From the NCBI GenBank assembly GCA_937995595.1, contig CALKJW010000011.1, forward strand, positions 62,001 to 126,000: a DNA stretch of 64,000 nucleotides. The letters run 5' to 3'. A program made the translations under genes and the position numbers. The notes beneath the pieces were generated by a model. The model was not told the origin of the DNA. It searched no databases and saw only the letters and a program-made list of their open reading frames with translations. Source of the stretch: an uncultured Phycisphaerales bacterium (GTDB lineage Bacteria; Planctomycetota; Phycisphaerae; Phycisphaerales; UBA1924). Below, piece by piece: positions 39,563-47,896 of this stretch (its first letter is position 1; each line of letters opens with the position of its first letter).

Positions 39563-39649
39563 CACTGCCTCCACACCGTTTCGAGGAAAACACTCTGGGT
39601 TGCCGGCGACGAGCCCGCCGCGACCGATGCCATACATAAACCAAACTTA

Positions 39650-39677
39650 TCGAAACGCCGGGTCGTAGAAGTTTCGA
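39650..39677. promoter_or_regulatory. Inverted repeat upstream of the dockerin dehydrogenase gene
   Basis: TCGAAAC (39650-39656) and GTTTCGA (39671-39677) separated by 14 nt, in an AT-richer patch about 90 nt before the start. Possible operator. The rest of 39563-39846 holds no recognisable gene. Confidence 0.35.
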
Positions 39678-39846
39678 GCATGCAAGCCTGCCACCTCGCA
39701 ACGCGGAGGCAAGGTCATCGGCCCGAAAACCGCCGGGAATGCGTGCGATCACCCCATGAATCGCCCGGACCATCGCCCATTCGCAACAGGAACCCCGCGG
39801 GTTGCGATCCGGCGTTGATGGATCGACCGATTCCGATAAATCGTGC

Positions 39847-40188
39847 TTATGCGGCGTCTTCGTCGCCGCGTGCATCCGGGTCGGCCCTGCCCCGCAGTTC
39901 GAGCAGACCGGCCGATCTGATCGACCCGCAGGCCGGGCAGGCGATTCCCTGATCGCTGGCCGGTTCGTTCGACAGGTCGTGCCCGCAACTCAGGCAGACC
40001 GGGCCGGCAAGACGCAGCGTGAGTTTCGAGACCGAGACCGCCGCCGCGGCAATCGCGACGCCGACCACCGGCACCCACGGCATGCCCGCGATGGCGATGG
40101 TCGTGATGCTGGCCAGAACGATCGCCGCGAGCCACGCGACGGCCTTGAGTTTGAGACCCTGAATCCACTCGATGCGACGGCGAATCAT
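39847..40188 (-). CDS. Small zinc-ribbon membrane protein
   Basis: Unknown function, 113 residues. Two hydrophobic segments (about 16-35 and 38-60) precede a four-cysteine ribbon, CLSCGHDL...CPACG, and a charged C-terminal tail. The ribbon matches those at 18596, 46613 and 49177, but here it lies behind the membrane part. Start is well supported by the best promoter of the set (TTGAGT, 16 nt, TATACT) with the -10 box 6 nt before the ATG. It is 51 nt after the PH-domain gene on the same strand. Confidence 0.78.
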   Translation of the reverse strand: MIRRRIEWIQGLKLKAVAWLAAIVLASITTIAIAGMPWVPVVGVAIAAAAVSVSKLTLRLAGPVCLSCGHDLSNEPASDQGIACPACGSIRSAGLLELRGRADPDARGDEDAA

Positions 40189-40194
40189 GGCCGG

Positions 40195-40222
40195 AGTATA
40201 CAGAGTGTCGGAGCGGACTCAA
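40195..40222 (-). promoter_or_regulatory. Leaderless promoter of the 113-residue membrane protein
   Basis: Minus strand TTGAGT, 16-nt spacer, TATACT, then 6 nt to the ATG at 40188. Confidence 0.65.
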
Positions 40223-40239
40223 GCGGAATCGCGCGTCGA

Positions 40240-40896
40240 TCACACGTCGCGGTACGCGTCGATCACATCGCGCACGCGGAGGACGTCGGGCACGTCGGTC
40301 ATGACGATCTCGAAGCCTTCATCGGATGAAGATGACAGGCTGAGCGTTCCGACGCCGAGCACCCGCTGAAGGAACGACTGCTCGACCTTCACGTCCTGCA
40401 CGCGGTCGTGCAGCACTTCGCGCGTGGTGCGGCTGAAGATGCCCAGCCGCAGCGTGGTGCGCTTGGTGGTGATGATCAGACGCGTGGTCATGGCGCGGAC
40501 CTTCCACACGCAGAACCAGACCACGCCCGCCAGCGCGACCGCGCCGAACGCCGCGGCGAGCAGGGACATGGTGGCGATGCTGACGCCCGCGCCGACCAGC
40601 CCGGTGGCGAGCGTGAGCAACAGACCCAGCCCGGCGAGCGGGCGGGCCCGGACCATCGCCGAGTGCACGCGGAGCACAACCTGCTCGGGTCCGTCCTCGC
40701 TGGGCAGGCCCATCGCGACGGGTCGGTCCTGACCGCGGGCGGCGAGTCGGGCCTTGGCCAGCTTGGCCGCGGGTCCCTTGCCGGTGGCAGGAACGACGTT
40801 GACGTCGCCGCAGAAGGGGCATTCCACCTTGGTCCCTGCCGCGGCGTCGTCGGTTTCGAGCAGGCGCTCGCACTTGTCGCAGGGGAAGGTGATCAT
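40240..40896 (-). CDS. Bacterial PH-domain membrane protein with zinc ribbon
   Basis: 218 residues. The N-terminus is a zinc ribbon (FPCDKCERLL...CPFCG). Two transmembrane helices follow (about 88-110 and 113-133), then a bPH2/YdbS-like domain with the TTRLIITTKRTTLRLGIFSR and EVLHDRVQDVKVEQSFLQR blocks, ending in DVPDVLRVRDVIDAY. Function of this family is not established; some members influence membrane or envelope stress. TACCCT lies 6 nt before the ATG. The fusion of a zinc ribbon to bPH2 is a notable arrangement. Confidence 0.85.
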   Translation of the reverse strand: MITFPCDKCERLLETDDAAAGTKVECPFCGDVNVVPATGKGPAAKLAKARLAARGQDRPVAMGLPSEDGPEQVVLRVHSAMVRARPLAGLGLLLTLATGLVGAGVSIATMSLLAAAFGAVALAGVVWFCVWKVRAMTTRLIITTKRTTLRLGIFSRTTREVLHDRVQDVKVEQSFLQRVLGVGTLSLSSSSDEGFEIVMTDVPDVLRVRDVIDAYRDV

Positions 40897-40902
40897 GGCT
40901 GG

Positions 40903-40908
40903 AGGGTA
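40903..40908 (-). promoter_or_regulatory. -10-like box 6 nt before the PH-domain gene
   Basis: TACCCT on the minus strand, 6 nt before the ATG at 40896. Confidence 0.45.
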
Positions 40909-41063
40909 GTTGGGAGAAGGCGGGACGCGGTTGCCCCGCGGACGATCACGGCAACGTACAACAGGCTGGCAAGCCCGTGCACGTGCGGCGCTGCCGATGC
41001 GTGAACGGAGCGTCGCGGCACAACCGGTCGGAGCGCACGGCCCCGATTGACCGGGGTTGGTCC

Positions 41064-41092
41064 TTGTGCCCCACTTGCGGGGCCACTACGCT
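41064..41092 (+). promoter_or_regulatory. Candidate promoter of the glycosyltransferase cluster
   Basis: TTGTGC, 17-nt spacer, TACGCT, then 8 nt to the ATG at 41101. Short or absent leader predicted. Confidence 0.55.
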
Positions 41093-41100
41093 TGACCTTG

Positions 41101-42837
41101 ATGCGCATCGTGCTGGTCAACTGGGCGAGGATCTGGGACGGCGCCGAGCACGGCGGCGGCGTGAACCAGTATTGCCAGGCGCTGGCGCTGGAGCTGGTCC
41201 GTCGCGGGCACGAGGTCGTGTCGCTGTTCGGGGGGATCACGTACGTGCCGGACCGAAAGGACTGCTTCATCCGCCGGCACGACGACTGGATGGGGGTACG
41301 GGTCTTCGAGGTGATCAACTCGCCGGTGATGGCCCCCGCGGCGGTGCAGTTCCGCAGACCGCTGGGCGAGGTGAGCGCGCCGGAACTCGAGGCCCGGGTG
41401 GGGGAGTTGTTCGAGTGGCTCAAGCCCGACGCGGTGCATTTCAACAACATCGAGGGTTTCAGCATCGGGTGTGTCGAGCGGGCAAAGCGGGCTGGGGCGA
41501 GGACAGTCTTCAGTCTGCACAACTACCACACGCTGTGCCCGCAGGTGTACTTCATGAAGGGGCACCGCGAGACGTGCTACGACTTCGACAACGGGCACGC
41601 GTGCGCAACGTGCTTCGACGCGCTGCACCCCGACCAGGAGCGGCGGAAGTTGGAGCAGGAGTTCGCGCGCGGCCGCGGCGGGAAGGAAGTGCAGGACGCG
41701 GTCAGGCAGTTCCGCGAGGCCGCGGGGGGGCCGTGGCGGGCGCTCAAGTCGGGCATCGGACTGGCGCGGGCGTGGTGGAAGACGCGCGGCAGGCTGCCCG
41801 GCGCACCGGTGCAGACCGCGGCCGATGCGACCGGCCCGCGCCCTGCGTCCGAGGGCGATGCGCGCGGACGCACGCCGTACCTGATGGCGGAACTCAACCT
41901 GCCCAAGCCGCGCGAACCGGATGCGCCGGAACTGCGGCCGCTGGACAACTCGATCCGGCCGGAGCCTGCCAGCGACAGGGCGCCGAACGACTACGCCAGA
42001 CGCCGCGCGGCGATGGTGCGGATGCTGTCGTCGTGCGACCGCGTGCTGGCGGTGAGCCGTTTCGTGGGGCGGAAGTTCGCGTCGATGGGTGTTGACGGCG
42101 GGCCGCTGCGCGTGCTGCCGATCGGCTCGCGCATCAACCGCGTGATCGCGCTCAAGCCGGACCTGCTGTTCGACCCGCCCCCGTTCGAGCGGCCGCCGCT
42201 GGAGCCGCGGCCGGTGCGGCTGCTGTTCCTGGGGTACAACCATCACTACAAGGGCCTGCCGATGGTGGCGGAGACTCTGGAGACGATGAGACCCGAGCAT
42301 CTGCGGAAGATCGACCTGTCGGTCTTCGCGCTGGGCGGTCAGACGATCGAGTGGATGTTCCGCCGGCTCGAGCCGCGGCTGGCGAGGTTGAAGTTTGCGT
42401 ACGGCTACACGTTCCACGACATCCCGTGGATGATGGGCGGCAAGGACCTGACGCTGGTGCCCAGCGTGTGGTGGGACAACGCGCCGCAGACGGTGTTCGA
42501 GTCGATGTCGTGCGGCGTGCCGGTGCTGGGCGCAGCGGTGGGGGGGATCCCGGACTTCGTGCACCACGGCGTGAACGGCCTGCTGTTCCGCGGCAACGAC
42601 CGCGAGGACCTCAAGCGGCGGCTGGTGGAAGTGGTCGAGAACCCCTGGCAACTGGAAGAACTGCGGCGCAACGTGCGCCCCTGCAAGTCGATCGAGGAGC
42701 ACACACCCGAAATGGAACGGATCTATCGCGGCGAGGACGTGGGCGAGCGCGTGACGCCTGAGAGCGGCGGCGCGGTGGAGGTGACCGTCACCGCCGCGGC
42801 GGCGAGAGCGACGGGGGCGAAGGAGGGCGCGCGATGA
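41101..42837 (+). CDS. Glycosyltransferase family 4 protein (first)
   Basis: Probable nucleotide-sugar-dependent transferase with a GT-B fold, 578 residues. The N-terminal domain has GGGVNQYCQALALELVRRGHEV, HNYHTLCPQV (from His140) and a cysteine cluster C-x8-C-x2-C (Cys159, 168, 171) that could bind metal. A long variable linker (about 190-310) separates the halves. The C-terminal domain has LFLGYNHHYKGL and the GT4 donor site FESMSCGVPVLGAAVGGIPD. Start by homology; the frame opens at 41047. It overlaps the next gene by 4 nt and is a distant paralog of the gene at 44702. Confidence 0.88.
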   Translation: MRIVLVNWARIWDGAEHGGGVNQYCQALALELVRRGHEVVSLFGGITYVPDRKDCFIRRHDDWMGVRVFEVINSPVMAPAAVQFRRPLGEVSAPELEARVGELFEWLKPDAVHFNNIEGFSIGCVERAKRAGARTVFSLHNYHTLCPQVYFMKGHRETCYDFDNGHACATCFDALHPDQERRKLEQEFARGRGGKEVQDAVRQFREAAGGPWRALKSGIGLARAWWKTRGRLPGAPVQTAADATGPRPASEGDARGRTPYLMAELNLPKPREPDAPELRPLDNSIRPEPASDRAPNDYARRRAAMVRMLSSCDRVLAVSRFVGRKFASMGVDGGPLRVLPIGSRINRVIALKPDLLFDPPPFERPPLEPRPVRLLFLGYNHHYKGLPMVAETLETMRPEHLRKIDLSVFALGGQTIEWMFRRLEPRLARLKFAYGYTFHDIPWMMGGKDLTLVPSVWWDNAPQTVFESMSCGVPVLGAAVGGIPDFVHHGVNGLLFRGNDREDLKRRLVEVVENPWQLEELRRNVRPCKSIEEHTPEMERIYRGEDVGERVTPESGGAVEVTVTAAAARATGAKEGAR

Positions 42838-44576
42838 GCGTGGCGTCCTCAACGGGCCGGTTGCCGGTCGAGGTGGTGATGCCGGCCAACGCGGGCGCGC
42901 CGGCCGGCGCGGCGGATCGGGTCGCGGCGACGGCGCGGGTGTTCGTCATCGTCGTGACGTTCAACCGGCGGGCGCACGCGGTGAACGTGATCGGCGCGAT
43001 CGCGCGGCAGGACTACCCGCGCGAGTTGATGGACGTGGTGATCATCGACAACGCGGGGACCGACGGCACGCTCGAGGCGGTCGTGGAGAGGTGGAGGCCC
43101 GAGCGCGTGATCCGCAACGACACGCCGCGGGCGAGCGAGCCGAACTTTCAGCAGCCCGATCCCGCGTTGTGCCCGGCGCGCAACGCGGCGGGCTTCCGCA
43201 CGCTGACGGTGGTGCGCAACCGGGCGAACCTCGGCGGGTGCGGCGGGTTCAACACGGGCTTTGCGTTCATCGACGCGGTGAGCCGAGGCGAGATCGAACT
43301 TTCCGGCGCGGACGGCGCTTCGCCGTTTGGTGCAGGCCGCGGCCCGGACCGCCTGTGGCTCGTGGACGACGACATCGACCTGCCGAGCGACGCGCTGCCG
43401 CAGTTGCTGCGGGCGATGGCGGGCGACGAGAGGATCGGGATCGTCGGCTCGCGGATGGTGAACCTGAACGACCGCGGGCACACGTACGAGACGACGATCT
43501 ACCTCGACCACACGTCGGGGCAACTCTCGCCGCAGCCGGTGCGCGGGCACCGCTGCTTCGACTCGCACTTCGCGTGGGAGAAGATGGTCGGCGGGGTGCA
43601 CGGCCGGCACACGTACTCGGGCCTGCGCGAGGTGGACATCGTCGCGGCGTGCAGTCTGCTCGCGCGGTGGGAGGCGGTGCAGAGGGTCGGCTTCTGGGAC
43701 GACCGGTTCTTCATCTACTGCGACGACGCCGACTGGTGCCTGCGCATGGCGCAGGCCGGGTACAGGGTGATGCTCAACCTCGACGCGGTGGTGTACCACG
43801 TTCCTTGGCTGCTCAAGAGCACGCCGGAGCGTTCGTACTACGCGCAGCGCAACGCCGCGTGGATGACGCAGAAGAACTTCCGCGGCGTGCGTCTCAAGTG
43901 GGTGATGGCGCGGAAGTTGAAGGGCATCCTGCGCGACAGTTTCCGCGCCATGGTCATGCGGCGCGAGTTCCACGCCGAGATCCTCCGGCGCACGGCGCAC
44001 GACGCGGTCACCAGCCGCGGCGGGAAACTCGACATCGGCAACGGGCCCAAGCCGGTCCCGCTGAGCGATGGCTTTGCGCAGGTCGGCGCGCTGCGGGCCG
44101 ATGCGGACGTGGTGTTCCTGTGCAACCAGCCGGACTCGCTCAAGTGGGCGCGGCAGGTGCGCGACAACCTGCGGGCGCAACTCGCCGGCAGCGGCGCCGG
44201 CGAGCCGCGCTGGACGATCGTGGTGCGCAACACCGTGCCGGGCCACGAGAGCGCGGGCGACGAGGACAACGGCTGGGCGCGACGGGTCGTGTACGGCGGA
44301 CGGCTGCCGTCGCGCCTGAAGAAACAGTGGACGTTCGCCCGCCTGCGGCCCGCGGCGTGCGTGGTGTTCGAGAACACCAACGACATGCCCGTGCTGTTCG
44401 GCGGCGCGGGCGGCAACATCCACGTCGATCTCAAGGACGCGACGGTGTGCCAGCCCGAGCGCGACGGGTGGGGCGTGCGGGCGAGGTTCGTCGGCCGGTG
44501 GCTGGGCACGGCGTGCCGCGCGGCGTGGTTCGCGCTGACGTGCAGGCCGTATGTGACGAAGGGCAAGTTTGGTTGA
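42834..44576 (+). CDS. Glycosyltransferase family 2 protein
   Basis: GT-A fold transferase of 580 residues. The catalytic domain (about 35-340) has VVTFNRRAHAVNVI, IIDNAGTDGT, the metal/donor motif LVDDDIDLP (Asp178-180), GSRMVNLNDRG and WDDRFFIYCDDADWCLRM. It resembles the GlfT2/rhamnosyl-transferase group. The C-terminal 170 residues (from about 415, ADVVFLCNQPDSLKWARQ) form a second unrecognised region with a DLKDATVCQPERDGWG stretch. It overlaps the previous gene (ATGA), so it is translationally coupled and probably acts on the same glycan. No transmembrane helices. Confidence 0.88.
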   Translation: MSVASSTGRLPVEVVMPANAGAPAGAADRVAATARVFVIVVTFNRRAHAVNVIGAIARQDYPRELMDVVIIDNAGTDGTLEAVVERWRPERVIRNDTPRASEPNFQQPDPALCPARNAAGFRTLTVVRNRANLGGCGGFNTGFAFIDAVSRGEIELSGADGASPFGAGRGPDRLWLVDDDIDLPSDALPQLLRAMAGDERIGIVGSRMVNLNDRGHTYETTIYLDHTSGQLSPQPVRGHRCFDSHFAWEKMVGGVHGRHTYSGLREVDIVAACSLLARWEAVQRVGFWDDRFFIYCDDADWCLRMAQAGYRVMLNLDAVVYHVPWLLKSTPERSYYAQRNAAWMTQKNFRGVRLKWVMARKLKGILRDSFRAMVMRREFHAEILRRTAHDAVTSRGGKLDIGNGPKPVPLSDGFAQVGALRADADVVFLCNQPDSLKWARQVRDNLRAQLAGSGAGEPRWTIVVRNTVPGHESAGDEDNGWARRVVYGGRLPSRLKKQWTFARLRPAACVVFENTNDMPVLFGGAGGNIHVDLKDATVCQPERDGWGVRARFVGRWLGTACRAAWFALTCRPYVTKGKFG

Positions 44577-44589
44577 TCGTTGGCGAGCA

Positions 44590-44805
44590 GGAAGGAACTC
44601 AGAGAAGCAGAGTGAGCAGAGGAACGCAGAACGGATTTGGCGAATCTGACCGCGTTCGATCCGGGAGGCGAAGTCGGGTTCCGAGCGATTGATTGGAGCG
44701 TATGGTTTCTCAGAACGGAAAGAACGGCAGTTATCAGGAGTTGGCGGAGCGCTCTACGCAGAGTGCTTCTCTGCTGCCCGCTGTTTGCTCTGCGCCCGCC
44801 GAGTT
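44590..44805. repeat. GCAGAG-type degenerate repeats around the start of the third glycosyltransferase
   Basis: Forward CAGAGAAGCAGAGTGAGCAG near 44596-44615 and reverse TGCTTCTCTGCTGCCC near 44763-44778, with further GCAGAG/CTCTGC units. Together they form a loose long inverted repeat covering the leader and the first 35 codons of the gene. Confidence 0.45.
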
Positions 44806-46606
44806 CTATCCGGAAGGTCTTCCGAAATGGCCGCGGGCGGAGAAACCGCTCACGGTCGCGCTGCTCGGCTGGGCGCGGCTGAGTTCGCAGGTGCGCGAGG
44901 GGAGCGGGTACAACCTGAACTGCTCGGACCTTGCGCGCGGGCTGGTGATGAGCGGGCACAGGGTGGTGTACCTGGCCTCGGGCATGAGTTACCGCCTGTG
45001 GCCGCGGGGGCCGCACCTGGCCTTCCGCGAGAAGTGGGGCGGGGTCGAGTGCTACGAGGTGCGGAACGCCCCGACGGTCGCCCCCAGCGCGGTGAACTTC
45101 GCGCACCCCGAGCGCGAGGTGAGCGCGCCGGAGACGACGCGGCTGGCGCTCGAGTGGCTCGATGACGTCGGCGCGCAGGTGGTGCACGTTCACTCGGCGG
45201 AGGGCTTCGGTCTGGACCTGATCGGGGCGATCCGGTCAACGGGGCGTCCGGTGGTCGTGACGGCGCACAACTACCACTCCGTGTGCCCGCAGGTGGACCT
45301 GCTCTACCGCGAGCGCGAAGTGTGCACCGATTACGAGGGCGGGAACAGGTGCGTCGGGTGCCTCGCCGGGTGGGACGTCGCCAAGACCCGGCGCGCCCGA
45401 GCCGTGGGCCAGAGTTTGGAGTACGCGCTGGGGCTGTACCCGGCGGACGTGGTGCGCAAGGCGGCGTACGGTGCGAAGGGCTTTCTGCGCGCGGTGCTGC
45501 GCGGCAGGCTGCTTCGGCGGTTCACCCCGCCGCAACTCAACGCCGAGCGCATCGTCGAGCCCGAGGTCGCGTGCGGTTTCGAACTGCCGGAATCTCGCAG
45601 CGCGGACCGCGCACGCGCACCGGGACTGATCCGCCACGATCTGACGCGCGAGCCGCTGGAGCAGGACCCCGGGGACTATGCGCGCTCCGCGATCGACACC
45701 AACGAGCGCGTGCTCGCCAACCGCGAGAGGCACCTGGTGGTGCTGAACAGTTACGGCCAGCGCCGCGCGGCGGGTGTCGCCGCGCTCGCCGCGGCGAGCC
45801 TTGTCACGCCGCCGAGCGACTACCTGCGGCGAGTGCTGGTGTCGATGGGCGTGCCGGAAGAGCGGACGCGCTGGGTGAAACTCGGGCAGCCGCACTTCGA
45901 CCAGATCCACCGCGCGACGAAGCGGTCGCCGTTCTATGACGCGCGCCCGTGGGACCCGGCGACCGCGACGCGTCCCCTGCGGTTCGCGTTCCTCGGCACG
46001 ACACGGCCCAACAAGGGGCTGGAAGTGCTGGCCCGCGCCGTCCCGCTGCTTGAGCCCGACGTGCGGCGGCGGTGCCACTTCCTGATCCGGGCCGGCGGCG
46101 GCGGCGACCGCTGGTTCCGCAAGCGGCTGAGCCTGTATCCCGAGGTGAGCGTGTACGGGGAGTACGACAACTTCCTGCTCATCTCGGCGCGGGGCGAGTA
46201 CGACGTCGGCATTCTCTCGCACATCTGGCTGGAGAACTCGCCGCTGGTGCTGCTGGAGAACCTGCACGCGGGCAAGTTCACGATCTGCTCGCGGCTGGGC
46301 GGGCCGGTGGACTTCATCAGCCAGCCCGGCGAGAACGGCGCGAACCCGCTCGGGAACGGCCTGTTCTTCGCGGGCGGCGACGAAGCGGGGTTGGCGTCGG
46401 CGATCACGCGCGTGGTGACGGGCGAGGTCGAACTGCCCTCGGCGCGGGAGGTGCACGCGGCGTCGATGCACGCGCTGCAGAGTTACCCGGCGCACGTGCG
46501 CGAGGTCGAGTCGATCTACCGGCAACTGCTCGGGGAGAAGCCGGAACAACTCCCGCAGGTGCGCGTGGCGCCGCGGCAGGCGGGAGCGGGGGCGCATGCA
46601 GGGTAG
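44702..46606 (+). CDS. Glycosyltransferase family 4 protein (second)
   Basis: GT-B fold transferase of 634 residues and distant paralog of the gene at 41101. It shares EGSGYNLNCSDLARGLVMSG, HNYHSVCPQV (from His189), the same cysteine cluster C-x8-C-x2-C (Cys208, 217, 220), and a C-terminal domain with FLGTTRPNKGLEVLARAV and LENSPLVLLENLHAGKF. Residues 1-45 look unrelated to the fold and are partly encoded by GCAGAG-type repeats, so the true start may be later. The ATG at 44702 is used; a TTG at 44693 is also in frame. 125 nt separate it from the GT2 gene. Confidence 0.85.
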   Translation: MVSQNGKNGSYQELAERSTQSASLLPAVCSAPAEFYPEGLPKWPRAEKPLTVALLGWARLSSQVREGSGYNLNCSDLARGLVMSGHRVVYLASGMSYRLWPRGPHLAFREKWGGVECYEVRNAPTVAPSAVNFAHPEREVSAPETTRLALEWLDDVGAQVVHVHSAEGFGLDLIGAIRSTGRPVVVTAHNYHSVCPQVDLLYREREVCTDYEGGNRCVGCLAGWDVAKTRRARAVGQSLEYALGLYPADVVRKAAYGAKGFLRAVLRGRLLRRFTPPQLNAERIVEPEVACGFELPESRSADRARAPGLIRHDLTREPLEQDPGDYARSAIDTNERVLANRERHLVVLNSYGQRRAAGVAALAAASLVTPPSDYLRRVLVSMGVPEERTRWVKLGQPHFDQIHRATKRSPFYDARPWDPATATRPLRFAFLGTTRPNKGLEVLARAVPLLEPDVRRRCHFLIRAGGGGDRWFRKRLSLYPEVSVYGEYDNFLLISARGEYDVGILSHIWLENSPLVLLENLHAGKFTICSRLGGPVDFISQPGENGANPLGNGLFFAGGDEAGLASAITRVVTGEVELPSAREVHAASMHALQSYPAHVREVESIYRQLLGEKPEQLPQVRVAPRQAGAGAHAG

Positions 46607-46612
46607 GTGTGC

Positions 46613-47778
46613 ATGGCTCAATCAGCCCGCGAGCGAATCGTCCCGCCCTTCCCGCCGCGCGGCCTGTGGCCGGCCATGACGCTCGCCGGGGTGTGCTACG
46701 GCTGCGCGCTGGGGGTGTTCGTCGATGACGTTGGCGACTGGCTGGCGGTGAACTGGCCGGTGGCCGGGCCGATCGTGCTGGCGCACGTCGTTGGGCTGCC
46801 TCTGGTGTTGCTCGGGTTCGCGCTGGGTCGCCAGCCGCTGCGCGTGCGTCACGTTGCCCTTGCGGCCGCGGCGTTCGTGCCGGGGCTCATGCTCGCCGCG
46901 ATGGCGGTGAGTCTCACGGGGTCGCTCGGCTTCGGCATCGACACCGGCCTGCAGGGCCTTTCTGTGCAGATCCTGATCGTCGTGGCCGTGTACTGGCTCC
47001 TCGGGTCGCTGCTGATGCTGCTGGGGTGGTGGCTGTCGCGGCGGTTTTTCGGCGTGCCCGTGGCGCAGACGGACCCGCCGCGCTACTGCTGGGTCTGCGC
47101 GTACGAGCGGGGCGCGACCGACCCGTGCCCTGAGTGCGGGACGGGGGCCGAAGAGGCGTCGGCGCGGCCGCAGAGGGAGGCCGCCGCGTGGCGCATCGTC
47201 CGGCGCGCGGCGCTGCCGGCGCTGGGCGCGTTGGCGGTGGGGTTCGGCGCCTACACGGCGTGGCGAGTGCGGGTGGACACGCTGCCGACGCTCGGGTCGT
47301 GCGGGCGTTCGGCGCCGAGCGTGGCTGGACGCCGGCCTACGCGTACATCGATCACCTTTCGGGCGCAGATTCGCGGGGACTCGGCGGGCGGTACCTCAAC
47401 TCGATGGGATTCACGCACGAACTCGGCGACGGTTCGGGCCGCATGATCCTGGTTTCGTACCGGGCGCTCGCGCCAAGGGGCCTGCCCGTCATGCAGGTGC
47501 GCATCTGCGCGGAGGCGACGCTCCCGCCGGGCTGGCCGGCCGGCGTGCAGCGCATGACCGACCGGGGCGCGCCGGGGACGATCGTGGCGGATCTGAATCG
47601 CGAGCAGGCCGAGCACGTGGTGCGGCACGGGGTGCCGCGATCGCTGATCGACGCGATCGTCGCCAAGGCGGACGAGACGGGCTGGAAGCCGTGGGGCGGC
47701 ATGCAGAGCGGCGGGGCGCGGATCGAGATCGACCCTGCGCCGCACTTCGCGGGCGCGTCATCGGCGGGGCCGAAGTGA
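46613..47778 (+). pseudogene. Frameshifted zinc-ribbon membrane protein
   Basis: One gene appears split over two frames. From 46613 the first frame encodes four hydrophobic segments and a zinc ribbon, CWVCAYERG...CPECG, then a fifth segment ending near VRVDTLPTL. Sense then continues in the -1 frame from about 47291, with VVRAFGAERGWTPAYAYIDH, and runs to the stop at 47778. Restoring one G in the GGG at 47294-47296 joins them as TLPTLGVVRAF. This may be a real mutation, a sequencing error or, less likely, programmed frameshifting. The ribbon family recurs at 18596, 39847 and 49177. It follows the glycosyltransferase cluster by 6 nt. Confidence 0.65.
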
Positions 47779-47896
47779 ACGACCGACCGGGGGGCCGGCC
47801 GGTGTTGGGGGAGCGATGAACGCTCGCATGGTTCTCGCGGCGGCGCGGCGAACGCCCTCGCTCACGCTCGGGCTGCCTTTCGCGTTGGCGGCGTTG

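Noticed and set aside
47352-47702. Antisense 116-codon frame over the frameshifted gene
   Set aside because: It is a shadow of the -1 frame segment, which has clear protein character on the plus strand.
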